Source of the DNA: Shewanella sp.
GTDB taxonomy: Bacteria; Pseudomonadota; Gammaproteobacteria; Enterobacterales; Shewanellaceae
Direction of reading: 5' to 3'
DNA length: 15,423 nucleotides
Assembly: GCA_004195335.1 (NCBI GenBank)
Contig: SDWK01000687.1
Location: 1-15,423 of the forward strand
Position 1 is the stretch's first letter. Each line of letters opens with the position of its first letter. Below the pieces are notes generated by a model. That model had not been told where the DNA came from and ran no database searches. It saw nothing but the letters and a program-made list of their open reading frames with translations. Below are positions 7,755 to 15,168 of this stretch, one piece after another. The position numbers were made by a program, and so were the translations under genes.

Positions 7755-7958
7755 ATGCTTTCAAAAAATGGAACATCACTTAATGCTTCGGCTAAATTTC
7801 TCTCTATCGCGCTGGCTGGTCTTTTCATGGCAGGCTTAAGTGGTTGCGCACCAGAAGTTGGCAGCGACAAGTGGTGTAAGCAGATGAGCGAAAAAGACTC
7901 AGGTGATTGGTCTGCGAATGAAGCGGCCGATTATGCTAAGCACTGCGTGTTTAAATAA
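7755..7958 (+). CDS. Small DUF3012-type lipoprotein
   Basis: A 67-residue predicted lipoprotein. Residues 1-30 form a signal peptide with a hydrophobic core and a lipobox, GLSG before C31. The mature part is only about 37 residues (APEVGSDKWCKQMSEKDSGD and on to AKHCVFK) with two further cysteines, C41 and C64, which could form a disulfide in the periplasm. The APEVGS-WC-DW-ANEAADYAKHC pattern matches DUF3012 (PF11216) as I remember it; the function of that family is unknown. AAGGA lies nine bases before the ATG. A possible hairpin follows the stop. Lipid attachment is inferred from the lipobox. The residue after C31 is Ala, which favours transfer to the outer membrane. Confidence 0.85.
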   Translation: MLSKNGTSLNASAKFLSIALAGLFMAGLSGCAPEVGSDKWCKQMSEKDSGDWSANEAADYAKHCVFK

Positions 7959-7968
7959 CTCACTCGGT

Positions 7969-7992
7969 TGATGGCTCATACAGGAGCCATTA
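7969..7992 (+). terminator. Stem-loop after the DUF3012 lipoprotein gene
   Basis: ATGGCTC at 7971-7977 pairs with GAGCCAT at 7984-7990 around a 6-base loop, extended by a G-U and a T-A pair. It lies 11 bases after the stop. No T-run follows, so intrinsic termination is uncertain. Confidence 0.45.
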
Positions 7993-8051
7993 CACTTACT
8001 ATTCAAATTGCTAGGTTCAGCATTGAATATGTGATGAATATTGATTATCAC

Positions 8052-8128
8052 CGATTGTGATGCAGACAATACTTTCGATTTTGAATCCTAAGTTTATATT
8101 GTCTGCGCTGAACTTTAAGATACAATCG
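8052..8128 (+). promoter_or_regulatory. Nested inverted repeats upstream of the czcI-like gene
   Basis: A perfect 10-base inverted repeat (GCAGACAATA at 8062-8071 and TATTGTCTGC at 8097-8106, 25-base spacer) is enclosed by a second one (CGATTGT at 8052-8058 and ACAATCG at 8122-8128). It sits 50-126 bases before the start of the metal-efflux locus. It could be a transcript hairpin or a pair of binding sites for a regulator. No MerR-type spacer or known metal box is recognised. Confidence 0.5.
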
Positions 8129-8177
8129 CAGTCAGATTTGAAACAGCTTCAGTTGTCTTCTTTTTATAAGGTGTTTT

Positions 8178-8654
8178 TTGCGCTATCAATTTCGTCTATT
8201 CACCCACAAGATCGCCATTGCGTTGATCGCCGTTGTGCTACTGCAGTTTGCAGGGGCTAACTTAGGCGCGCATCAGTTGCATCTCGGGAGTCATGACGAG
8301 GAGTCGGAAAATCACCCTCATCTGCAGTTTACTGCCGAGATCACCAGTTTGGCTCAGTGTGTCGATTGCACCTGTCCTGCCGAAAACGAGTTAGATTTCG
8401 ACAGCTTTGCTTCAAATAACAGTTTTGCCTCAGAAGTTGCTAGTAATGCCAGTGAGCATTCACACCTTGTGAATAAGACTGAAACGAAAACCTTCGATCT
8501 TTGCCTCGATTGCCAATGTCATGGTGGTCACGTTACTGCTATGTCTATCAGTTCAACGACGCCTTTAGCCCCTGTGGACGATGCCCCTACTAGCATCAGT
8601 AGTTATTACCTGCCACCGGAAGCCCTACCAGACTACCGCCCCCCTATCGCATAA
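8178..8654 (+). CDS. CzcI-like Cys/His-rich periplasmic protein of the metal-efflux locus
   Basis: A 158-residue exported protein of unassigned function heading the efflux genes. I chose TTG at 8178, which has AAGG seven bases upstream and gives a signal peptide (basic start, hydrophobic core at ~12-28). No ATG in the frame explains the N-terminus better. After the signal there is a His-rich stretch (H32, H35, H39, H46, H48) and two matching cysteine motifs, CVDCTC at 61-66 and CLDCQCHGGH at 109-118. The C-terminus is proline-rich (ALPDYRPP). The layout (short exported protein, His/Cys clusters, RPP-type end, placed before czcCBA) resembles CzcI-type proteins, which are thought to modulate metal efflux, but the similarity is weak and remembered rather than aligned. 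Metal binding is inferred from the residues. Copy B of the repeat element separates it from the next gene. Confidence 0.75.
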   Translation: MRYQFRLFTHKIAIALIAVVLLQFAGANLGAHQLHLGSHDEESENHPHLQFTAEITSLAQCVDCTCPAENELDFDSFASNNSFASEVASNASEHSHLVNKTETKTFDLCLDCQCHGGHVTAMSISSTTPLAPVDDAPTSISSYYLPPEALPDYRPPIA

Positions 8655-8660
8655 CCTTTA

Positions 8661-8697
8661 GTTTCCACTTACGAGCCCTTGGCTTATTGCTGGAAAC
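8661..8697 (+). terminator. Imperfect stem-loop after the czcI-like gene
   Basis: GTTTCCA at 8661-8667 pairs with TGGAAAC at 8691-8697, and inside it AGCC at 8674-8677 pairs with GGCT at 8681-8684, with a symmetric 6x6 internal loop between. It begins seven bases after the stop codon. No T-run follows, so the terminator role is tentative. Confidence 0.35.
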
Positions 8698-8756
8698 AAG
8701 ATCATTTAAAGCAGTTAGTTGGAATCCGATAGCCCTGCGCTGTTCGGCTCCTGATA

Positions 8757-9022
8757 ATACCAATCTCACTAAATAGGTGATCAGTTCAGAGCAATTCAGG
8801 CCTTTCAATTCAAGGCGCATTGATGAGGAAATGGTTATTCCCTTTTAAGTCAATGCAACGCCGAAGTGGAAAGCCTGAATGGCTCACATAGTGCGGGTTT
8901 CAAAGCCCTTTATGCAGCGTTGGATGCTTTCGATATAGAATAACTATCGGCTTCAAGCATCCGCCTTGCCTACAGAGCTTTGAACTCCCGCTGAAAGATC
9001 ACATATGTAGTAGGATTGGTAT
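8757..9022 (+). mobile_element. Structured non-coding repeat element, copy B (MITE-like)
   Basis: 266 bases bounded by ATACCAATC at 8757-8765 and its complement at 9014-9022. The terminal repeat continues imperfectly to about 30 bases (shared ACTA, ATA and GTGATC blocks). First arm: 8789-8806 pairs with 8869-8885 (GAGC, ATTCAGGC and TTTC blocks), with an inner stem GGCGCATTGA against TCAATGCAACGCC. Second arm: GGATGCTT with AAGCATCC, capped by CGATA/TATCG, and GGGTTTCAAAGC with GCTTTGAACTCCC. There is no reading frame. 8803-8858 is identical over 56 bases to copy C in reverse. It lies in the 481-base gap between the czcI-like gene and the outer-membrane factor. Confidence 0.85.
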
Positions 9023-9025
9023 AAT
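9017..9025 (+). promoter_or_regulatory. Extended -10 (TGGTATAAT) at the right edge of element B
   Basis: TG at 9017-9018, one base, then TATAAT at 9020-9025 is a perfect extended -10 formed by the element end plus three flanking bases. It points toward the pump genes, 110 bases before the ATG at 9136. There is no good -35, which extended -10 promoters can lack. Confidence 0.4.
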
Positions 9026-9135
9026 GATTTAACCCAAGAACAGCTCCGTATATGTGTTGTATTCACGCTTCTGAATTCAGTTTTCAGCAGGCTTGAACCT
9101 CACATCGGTCAATGCTGATTGGGATAGGATATGCG

Positions 9136-10467
9136 ATGAAAAAAACAATAATTGCCAGCCTACTGTTAGCTTATTTAACAAGTGGAGCCGCGAGTGCTCA
9201 GGCTGCCATAGAAGCAGACTTACAAGCCCCTTCTCTGGCTTATACACCATGTACATCGGTGAACAAGAGTGCTAACCAAACCCACTTTGAGTCTTGGCTA
9301 CCCAGCCTGATGCAGAGCTTTGACGCCCTGCCCGAAGTAGCGGCTCAACAGGCGAGACGTGCTCAAGCACAACTGAGTATTAAGGCGGCCGATCAGGCGG
9401 TTTATAATCCTGAGCTGGGTTTGGATTACCAGAATGCGAGCGAAGATACTTATACGCTCGGTATCAGCCAAACTCTGGATTGGGGGGATAAGCGCGGCGC
9501 GGCGACACGTAAAGCCCAGCTTGAGTCTGAAATTATGCTTTCCGATATCTCGTTGGAGCGAAGTCAGATGTTAGCCGATTCAATATTGAGTCTGGTTGAG
9601 CAAGCTCAAAACCGAAAGGCGGTCGCGTTTCAAAAGCAGCAACTGCAAGCGGCTAAGATGCGATTTGAGATCGCCAAGCAACAGATGCGGGTCGGTGAAA
9701 TATCGGCTGTAGAACTTAAATTGATTCAACTTGATGTGGCGAGTAAAGCCGCCGATTACGCCATAGCCGAGCAAGCCTCCATCACCGCAGATGCCAATAT
9801 GTTGATGTTACTTGGGGATAGCGAACTGCCCTTTAGCGGATTTCTCGGGGCGTTAACGCTTCCGCAGATATCGACACAGGTAGATCCGGAATTACCCGCT
9901 TTGAAGAGTGCTTATCAGCAAGTGCTATTAGCCAAGGTGACGGTTCAACAGGTGAAGGCTGACACATCAGCCGATCCCACCATCAGTTTAAATGCCGAGC
10001 GCGAGGGTGAAGAGAACAAGTTTGGGGTCGGTATCTCAATCCCCTTGCAGATCCGCAATAATTACAGTGAAACCTTAGCCGTGGCCAGCCAGGACATTAC
10101 TGTTGCCGAGCAAACCTATCTGGCACGTGAAAGGGTGCTTATTCAGCAGCAGAAGAAGTTCCATTTAAGTCTGCCCAGACTCACCGAACGCTATCAAGAT
10201 TGGCGTGAACTGGTACTGAACTCGGGTCAGGAAGCCGCATCGGCATTGGCTCAACAATGGCGAGCCGGTGACATCAATACCAGTGATTATCTGCAAAGTC
10301 AGCGTCAGCTTTCAAGCAGTTACCTTGTCGGTCTGACTCTGGAGACGGCTCTGTATCAGAGCTGGCTGGAGTGGATGGGAGCCAGCGGGCAACTTGAATC
10401 ATTTCTTCAGGCACAAGTTTCTCATCAGCCAACGAATTCAGCATCAAATACGGCTGCAGCACTGTAA
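9136..10467 (+). CDS. czcC: Outer-membrane factor of a CzcCBA-type metal efflux pump (TolC family)
   Basis: Outer-membrane channel through which the tripartite pump exports metal ions. I chose ATG 9136 rather than the in-frame ATG at 9112 because it has AGGA six bases upstream and begins a clean signal peptide (MKKTIIASLLLAYLTSGAAS, cleavage near ASA-QA). This gives 443 residues, in the usual CzcC range. Two OEP-type repeats are seen: a first helical hairpin ending around AEQASITADANMLMLLGD, and a second from ELPALKSAYQQVLLAKVTVQQ onward. The NPELGLDYQNASEDTYTLGISQTLDWGDKRGAA segment (bridging strand and helix start) is typical of CzcC/CusC-like proteins. There is no lipobox Cys, unlike CusC. 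czcB follows 18 bases later, so the two are almost surely co-transcribed. The gene symbol marks the family, not a proven substrate. Confidence 0.9.
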   Translation: MKKTIIASLLLAYLTSGAASAQAAIEADLQAPSLAYTPCTSVNKSANQTHFESWLPSLMQSFDALPEVAAQQARRAQAQLSIKAADQAVYNPELGLDYQNASEDTYTLGISQTLDWGDKRGAATRKAQLESEIMLSDISLERSQMLADSILSLVEQAQNRKAVAFQKQQLQAAKMRFEIAKQQMRVGEISAVELKLIQLDVASKAADYAIAEQASITADANMLMLLGDSELPFSGFLGALTLPQISTQVDPELPALKSAYQQVLLAKVTVQQVKADTSADPTISLNAEREGEENKFGVGISIPLQIRNNYSETLAVASQDITVAEQTYLARERVLIQQQKKFHLSLPRLTERYQDWRELVLNSGQEAASALAQQWRAGDINTSDYLQSQRQLSSSYLVGLTLETALYQSWLEWMGASGQLESFLQAQVSHQPTNSASNTAAAL

Positions 10468-10485
10468 TCAGACGGAATAACGAAT

Positions 10486-11748
10486 ATGAAAAACCAGCAA
10501 TTAAATAACAATAGCTTCGATATCAATGCGATCACCAGAGCCATGGGCTTTGGTCTATTTATCACCTTAGCCGCTGCCATCTCGCTACCTTCTGTGGCAT
10601 TTGCAGGAGAAGGACATGATCATGATGCTGAATCTGTTGAGAAAACAAAACGTAACAATGTCTTATTAGAAAATACCTCATTGAAAACCGCAGAAACTGC
10701 CGATGATGGACACGGGCATGGAGAGGAAGCTGAAGCGGAAGAGGAGGGGCATGCACTGGAGTTAACCGCAGAGCAGCAACAGCTGGCAGGGATTGAGGTT
10801 GCCAAGCTCTCGGAAGAGTCGTTCAGTCTCGAGGCCGTGGCAACGGCGACCTTAGTGGTCGACAGGGACAGAACCATGACTCTGGCACCTCAGCTTGATG
10901 TCAGAATTGAGCAGCGTCATGTCGTGCCGGGACAAGAAGTGGAAAAGGGGCAGCCCTTGCTGACCTTAGGCGGTGTTGCCTTGGCGCAGGCGCAGGCCGA
11001 GTACATCAATGCCGCGGCTGAATGGAGTCGTGTTAAGCGTATGGGTAAGAGTGCAGTTAGCGCGAGCCGCCGTCTTCAGGCGCAAGTCGATGCAGAACTT
11101 AAGCGTGCAACCCTTGAAGCGATGAAGATGACCCCCTCTCAGATCAGCACATTAGAGTCTAATCCTGAGACTATCGGTAGCTACCAATTACTTGCGCCTA
11201 TCAAGGGTCGCGTTCAGCAAGATCTTGCCATGCTAGGTCAGGTTATCGCTGCGGGGACGGCGCTGATGCAGCTCACCGATGAATCACATCTATGGGTCGA
11301 GGCTCAGGTCACGCCAAAGCAGTCTGAGAACGTGAAGATCGGCAGTAAGGCCCTGGTTCGGGTCGGTGATAAAACCTTAGAGGCTAAGATCATCGGTCGC
11401 TCTCATGAGCTCGATAGCGTGACGCGCACCGAGCAGATCTTAGTGAGTCTTGAAAATCCCGGCCACGTCCTACATGCGGGTCAATTTGCTGAGTTATATC
11501 TTCCCAATGCTGTGCAAGGGGGCGTGATCCTTCCCGATGCGGCACTGACTCGCGGTGGCGATGGAGATTGGCAGGTGTTTATTCAAGATGAGGATGGCTT
11601 CGAGGCCGTCGAAGTGGAAGTGGTTGAACGTCAGCGCGGCATGAACTTAGTTCGTGGGCTGGCGGCAGGCAGTAATGTTGTGGTATCCGGGGCATTTTTT
11701 CTGGCCTCAGAGCAAGCCAAATCAGGCTTCGATATCCATAACCACTAA
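10486..11748 (+). CDS. czcB: His-rich membrane-fusion protein of the metal efflux pump
   Basis: Periplasmic adaptor joining the RND pump to the outer-membrane factor. It has 420 residues. Residues 1-40 are a long signal peptide ending SVAFA; there is no lipobox. Residues 41-90 form an acidic His-rich region (GEGHDHD, DDGHGHGEE, GHALE) that may capture metal. The core follows: a LELTAEQQQLAGIEVAKL start, a barrel-sandwich half RIEQRHVVPGQEVEKGQPLLTL (~140-161), an alpha-hairpin at ~165-225, the second lipoyl half YQLLAPIKGRVQQDLAMLGQ (~233-252), a beta-barrel with VRVGDKTLEAKIIG, and a membrane-proximal end at ~370-405. The protein ends HNH. It lies between czcC and czcA; the latter starts 48 bases downstream after a strong hairpin. 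Whether the pump moves Zn, Co, Cd or Ni cannot be decided here. Confidence 0.9.
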   Translation: MKNQQLNNNSFDINAITRAMGFGLFITLAAAISLPSVAFAGEGHDHDAESVEKTKRNNVLLENTSLKTAETADDGHGHGEEAEAEEEGHALELTAEQQQLAGIEVAKLSEESFSLEAVATATLVVDRDRTMTLAPQLDVRIEQRHVVPGQEVEKGQPLLTLGGVALAQAQAEYINAAAEWSRVKRMGKSAVSASRRLQAQVDAELKRATLEAMKMTPSQISTLESNPETIGSYQLLAPIKGRVQQDLAMLGQVIAAGTALMQLTDESHLWVEAQVTPKQSENVKIGSKALVRVGDKTLEAKIIGRSHELDSVTRTEQILVSLENPGHVLHAGQFAELYLPNAVQGGVILPDAALTRGGDGDWQVFIQDEDGFEAVEVEVVERQRGMNLVRGLAAGSNVVVSGAFFLASEQAKSGFDIHNH

Positions 11749-11759
11749 TTACCACTAAG

Positions 11760-11778
11760 ACTCGCTCCGAGAGCGAGT
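11760..11778 (+). promoter_or_regulatory. GC-rich hairpin between czcB and czcA
   Basis: ACTCGCTC at 11760-11767 pairs perfectly with GAGCGAGT at 11771-11778 around a 3-base loop (CGA). It is followed by AAGAAAAGAGG, the czcA ribosome binding site, rather than a T-run, so a role in mRNA stability or the expression ratio is more likely than termination. Confidence 0.6.
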
Positions 11779-11796
11779 AAGAAAAGAGGTTCTCGT

Positions 11797-14700
11797 ATGT
11801 TACAGAGACTTATTGAGGTTGCGATCCGTAACCGTCTGTTGGTGGTGTTGGCATTGATCGCGATTGCGATTGCCAGTGTGGCCATGTTACCTAAATTAAA
11901 TCTGGATGCCTTTCCGGATGTGACCAATGTACAAGTTACGGTCAATACCCAAGCCGAAGGCCTAGCGGCCGAAGAAGTTGAAAAGCTGATCAGTTATCCG
12001 GTCGAATCGGCCATGTACGCGCTGCCGGCAGTAACGGAAGTGCGTTCGCTTTCCCGTACGGGCCTTTCTCTGGTGACCGTCGTGTTCGCCGAAGGCACCG
12101 ATATCTACTTTGCTCGTCAGCAGGTGTTTGAGCAGTTGCAAGCGGCGAGAGAGATGATCCCCGATGGTATCGGTGTGCCGGAAATTGGTCCTAACACCTC
12201 AGGACTAGGTCAGATATTTCAGTATATCCTGCGAGCTGCGCCAGGCTCTGGTATCGATGCTGCCGAGCTTCGTAGTCTGAATGATTATCTGGTTAAGCTC
12301 ATCATGATGCCTGTGGGCGGAGTGACAGATGTACTCTCATTTGGTGGTGACGTTCGTCAGTATCAGGTGCAGATCGATCCGAATAAGTTGCTGAGCTTTG
12401 GCCTCTCTATGGAGCAGGTCACCACGGCACTGGAAAGTAATAACCGAAATGCCGGTGGTTGGTTTATGGACCAGGGCCAGGAGCAGTTGGTTGTTCGAGG
12501 CTATGGCCTATTGCCTTCCGGCGATGAAGGACTCAAGGCGATCGCTTTGATCCCGTTAACCGAATTTGCGGGCACCCCTATTCGGGTTGGTGATATCGCT
12601 AAGGTCGATTACGGCAGTGAGATAAGAGTAGGCGCCGTGACTATGACACGCCGGGATGAAGCCGGCACGCCACAGGTACTTGGCGAAGTGGTTGCGGGGG
12701 TGATCCTGAAGCGAATGGGCGCAAACACTAAGGCGACTATCGATGATATCAATGCCAGAACCGCATTAGTTGAACAAGCTCTGCCTGAAGGCGTGACGTT
12801 TGAGGTCTTCTACGATCAAGCCGATCTGGTTGAACAGGCGGTAACAACAGTCCGCGATGCACTCTTGATGGCCTTCGTGTTTATTGTGGTTATCTTGGCG
12901 CTGTTTTTGGTCAACATCCGCGCCACCATGCTGGTGCTGCTGTCGATACCGGTATCTATCTGTTTAGCCTTGATGGTGATGTCTTATTTCGGCATGTCGG
13001 CTAACTTGATGTCGCTCGGCGGGCTGGCGGTCGCCATCGGTATGTTAGTCGATGGCTCGGTGGTGATGGTTGAGAATATCTTTAAGCACCTGACCCAGCC
13101 CGATAGACGTCACTTAGGCGCTGCGCGCGATCGCGCCGACGGTGAGGCCGATCCTCATCATGTAGATGAAGATCATCACGGTATCGCCATGCGAGTCATG
13201 TTGGCGGCTAAAGAAGTGTGTAGCCCTATCTTCTTTGCTACGGCGATTATCATCGTGGTATTTGCGCCATTGTTTGCGCTGGAAGGGGTCGAAGGTAAGC
13301 TGTTTCAGCCTATGGCTGTGAGTATTATTCTAGCCATGCTTTCGGCCTTAGCCGTGGCCTTGATTGCAGTACCAGCCTTAGCCGTTTTCCTCTTTAAGCG
13401 TGGCATCACACTCAGAGAGAGTGCGGTATTAAAGCCTATCGAGAAAGGCTATCGCCGCTTGCTAACAGTAACCATGGCAAGGCCTAAGATTGTGGTGATC
13501 ACCGCGCTTACCCTGTTTGTGCTGAGTATGTCGCTGTTGCCTCAATTAGGTACCGAGTTTGTTCCCGAGCTCGAAGAGGGCACGATTAACCTGAGGGTCA
13601 CCTTAGCACCGACCGCTAGTCTGGGAACCTCCCTCGATGTGGCGCCTAAGCTTGAAAAGATGTTGCTGGAGTTCCCTGAGGTCGAGTATGCGCTGAGTCG
13701 GATCGGTGCGGCAGAGCTGGGGGGCGATCCTGAGCCTGTGAATAATATCGAGATCTATATCGGACTCAAGCCTGTCGAACAGTGGCAGTCAGCATCGAGT
13801 CGGGTTGAACTGCAGAAACTGATGGAAGCCAAACTCAGTGTCTATCCGGGTCTGCTGTTTACCTTCTCTCAACCTATCGCGACGCGAGTGGATGAACTGT
13901 TATCCGGCGTAAAGGCGCAGCTGGCGATTAAGATTTTTGGCCCTGATCTGGATGTACTATCTGCAAGTGGTGAGAGGCTAACTGAGTTGGTATCAAGCAT
14001 CCCGGGCGCCGTAGATGTGTCATTGGAGCAAGTGAGTGGTGAAGCTCAGTTAGTGGTTCGTCCAAAGCGCGATCTGCTTGCCCGTTACGGTATCAGTGTC
14101 GATACCGTGATGAGCCTGGTTAGTCAGGGGGTTGGTGGCGTGAGTGCCGGTCAGGTGATCGATGGTAATGCCAGATATGACATCAACGTGCGTCTTGCCG
14201 AGCAGTATCGAAATGCGCCCGATGCACTCAGAGATCTGATCCTCAGTGGCGTTAACGGTGCAACCGTGCGTTTAGGCGAGGTGGCCAGTGTCGAAGTTGA
14301 GATGGCACCACCGAATATCAGACGTGATGATGTTCAACGTCGTGTTGTGGTTCAGGCGAACGTATCGGGTCGCGATATGGGCTCAGTGGTTAACGATATC
14401 TATGCCATTATTCCACAGGCGAAGCTGCCTGCGGGCTATACCGTCGTCGTGGGTGGTCAATATGAGAATCAACAGCGTGCACAGCAAAAATTGATGTTGG
14501 TTGTGCCTATCTCAATTGGCTTAATCGCACTGTTGCTCTACTTCTCGTTTGGTTCTATTAAGCAGGTCGGTTTGATCATGGCCAATGTGCCTTTGGCCTT
14601 GATTGGTGGCGTCGTGGCGCTGTTTATTAGCGGTACCTACCTGTCGGTTCCAAGCTCTATCGGTTTTATCACCCTATTTGGTGTCGCCGTATTGAATGGC

Positions 14701-15054
14701 GTGGTGCTGGTGGACTCGATTAATCAGCGCCGTCAGTCGGCATTAAATGACTTGTCAGGAGCGGATGGCAGTGGAGAGAGCCTCTATGATTCTGTTTATG
14801 AGGGAACGGTTGGACGTCTGCGTCCGGTATTGATGACGGCATTGACCTCGGCGCTCGGGCTTATTCCAATTCTTATTTCGAGTGGAGTGGGAAGTGAGAT
14901 CCAGCAGCCCTTGGCGGTCGTGATTATCGGCGGCTTGTTTAGCTCGACGGCTTTAACCTTGTTGGTGCTACCGACCTTATATCGCTGGTTATATCAGGGA
15001 CCTAAAGAGAAGGGAGCAACCAGTGTGACGAAAGAGTTTGAGGCGTTAGATTAG
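11797..15054 (+). CDS. czcA: Heavy-metal efflux RND pump (CzcA/CusA family)
   Basis: Proton-driven inner-membrane pump of the tripartite system, 1085 residues. TM1 lies at ~13-30, followed by the family motif LDAFPDVTNVQVTV (36-49). The first porter loop runs to ~345, TM2-6 span ~352-535, the second porter loop ~575-890 and TM8-12 ~895-1065. In TM4, AVAIGMLVDGSVVMVEN (411-427) keeps D419 and E426, but the upstream acidic position of the CzcA-type DFG...DGA...VEN motif is not acidic. The three CusA copper-site methionines are replaced: NLRVTLAP lacks the first, PVNNIEIYIGLKP has Asn and RVDELLSG has Glu. This argues against Cu(I)/Ag(I) and for divalent cations. The loop after TM4 (432-462) carries an extra acidic, His-rich stretch (DPHHVDEDHH). 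AAGAGG sits seven bases before the ATG. Specific metal unknown. Confidence 0.93.
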   Translation: MLQRLIEVAIRNRLLVVLALIAIAIASVAMLPKLNLDAFPDVTNVQVTVNTQAEGLAAEEVEKLISYPVESAMYALPAVTEVRSLSRTGLSLVTVVFAEGTDIYFARQQVFEQLQAAREMIPDGIGVPEIGPNTSGLGQIFQYILRAAPGSGIDAAELRSLNDYLVKLIMMPVGGVTDVLSFGGDVRQYQVQIDPNKLLSFGLSMEQVTTALESNNRNAGGWFMDQGQEQLVVRGYGLLPSGDEGLKAIALIPLTEFAGTPIRVGDIAKVDYGSEIRVGAVTMTRRDEAGTPQVLGEVVAGVILKRMGANTKATIDDINARTALVEQALPEGVTFEVFYDQADLVEQAVTTVRDALLMAFVFIVVILALFLVNIRATMLVLLSIPVSICLALMVMSYFGMSANLMSLGGLAVAIGMLVDGSVVMVENIFKHLTQPDRRHLGAARDRADGEADPHHVDEDHHGIAMRVMLAAKEVCSPIFFATAIIIVVFAPLFALEGVEGKLFQPMAVSIILAMLSALAVALIAVPALAVFLFKRGITLRESAVLKPIEKGYRRLLTVTMARPKIVVITALTLFVLSMSLLPQLGTEFVPELEEGTINLRVTLAPTASLGTSLDVAPKLEKMLLEFPEVEYALSRIGAAELGGDPEPVNNIEIYIGLKPVEQWQSASSRVELQKLMEAKLSVYPGLLFTFSQPIATRVDELLSGVKAQLAIKIFGPDLDVLSASGERLTELVSSIPGAVDVSLEQVSGEAQLVVRPKRDLLARYGISVDTVMSLVSQGVGGVSAGQVIDGNARYDINVRLAEQYRNAPDALRDLILSGVNGATVRLGEVASVEVEMAPPNIRRDDVQRRVVVQANVSGRDMGSVVNDIYAIIPQAKLPAGYTVVVGGQYENQQRAQQKLMLVVPISIGLIALLLYFSFGSIKQVGLIMANVPLALIGGVVALFISGTYLSVPSSIGFITLFGVAVLNGVVLVDSINQRRQSALNDLSGADGSGESLYDSVYEGTVGRLRPVLMTALTSALGLIPILISSGVGSEIQQPLAVVIIGGLFSSTALTLLVLPTLYRWLYQGPKEKGATSVTKEFEALD

Positions 15055-15096
15055 GCTTCACCTTAGTTTTGGTTTTAGTTTTTAACATCAGGGAAG

Positions 15097-15134
15097 AGGG
15101 GGAGTAGGGTGCATTAGTCTGCCGCCCTCCCCCT
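15097..15134 (+). terminator. G/C-rich stem-loop downstream of czcA
   Basis: AGGGGGAG at 15097-15104 pairs with CTCCCCCT at 15127-15134 around a 22-base loop, 42 bases after the czcA stop, followed by TTGTTA. Probably the end of the efflux transcript. The poor T-run keeps this tentative. Confidence 0.6.
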
Positions 15135-15168
15135 TTGTTACGGTCTGCCAGTATTACCAGCCGGTATA

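Noticed and set aside
8057..8260. 67-residue open frame starting before the czcI-like gene
   Set aside because: It overlaps the czcI-like gene in another frame, has no ribosome binding site or recognisable motif, and crosses the inverted repeats.
9112..9135. Upstream ATG for czcC
   Set aside because: It has no ribosome binding site and adds eight residues ahead of a clean signal peptide that starts at 9136.
11745..11945. Minus-strand open frame across the czcA start
   Set aside because: It is antisense to the conserved czcA N-terminus and the czcB-czcA hairpin, with no family features.
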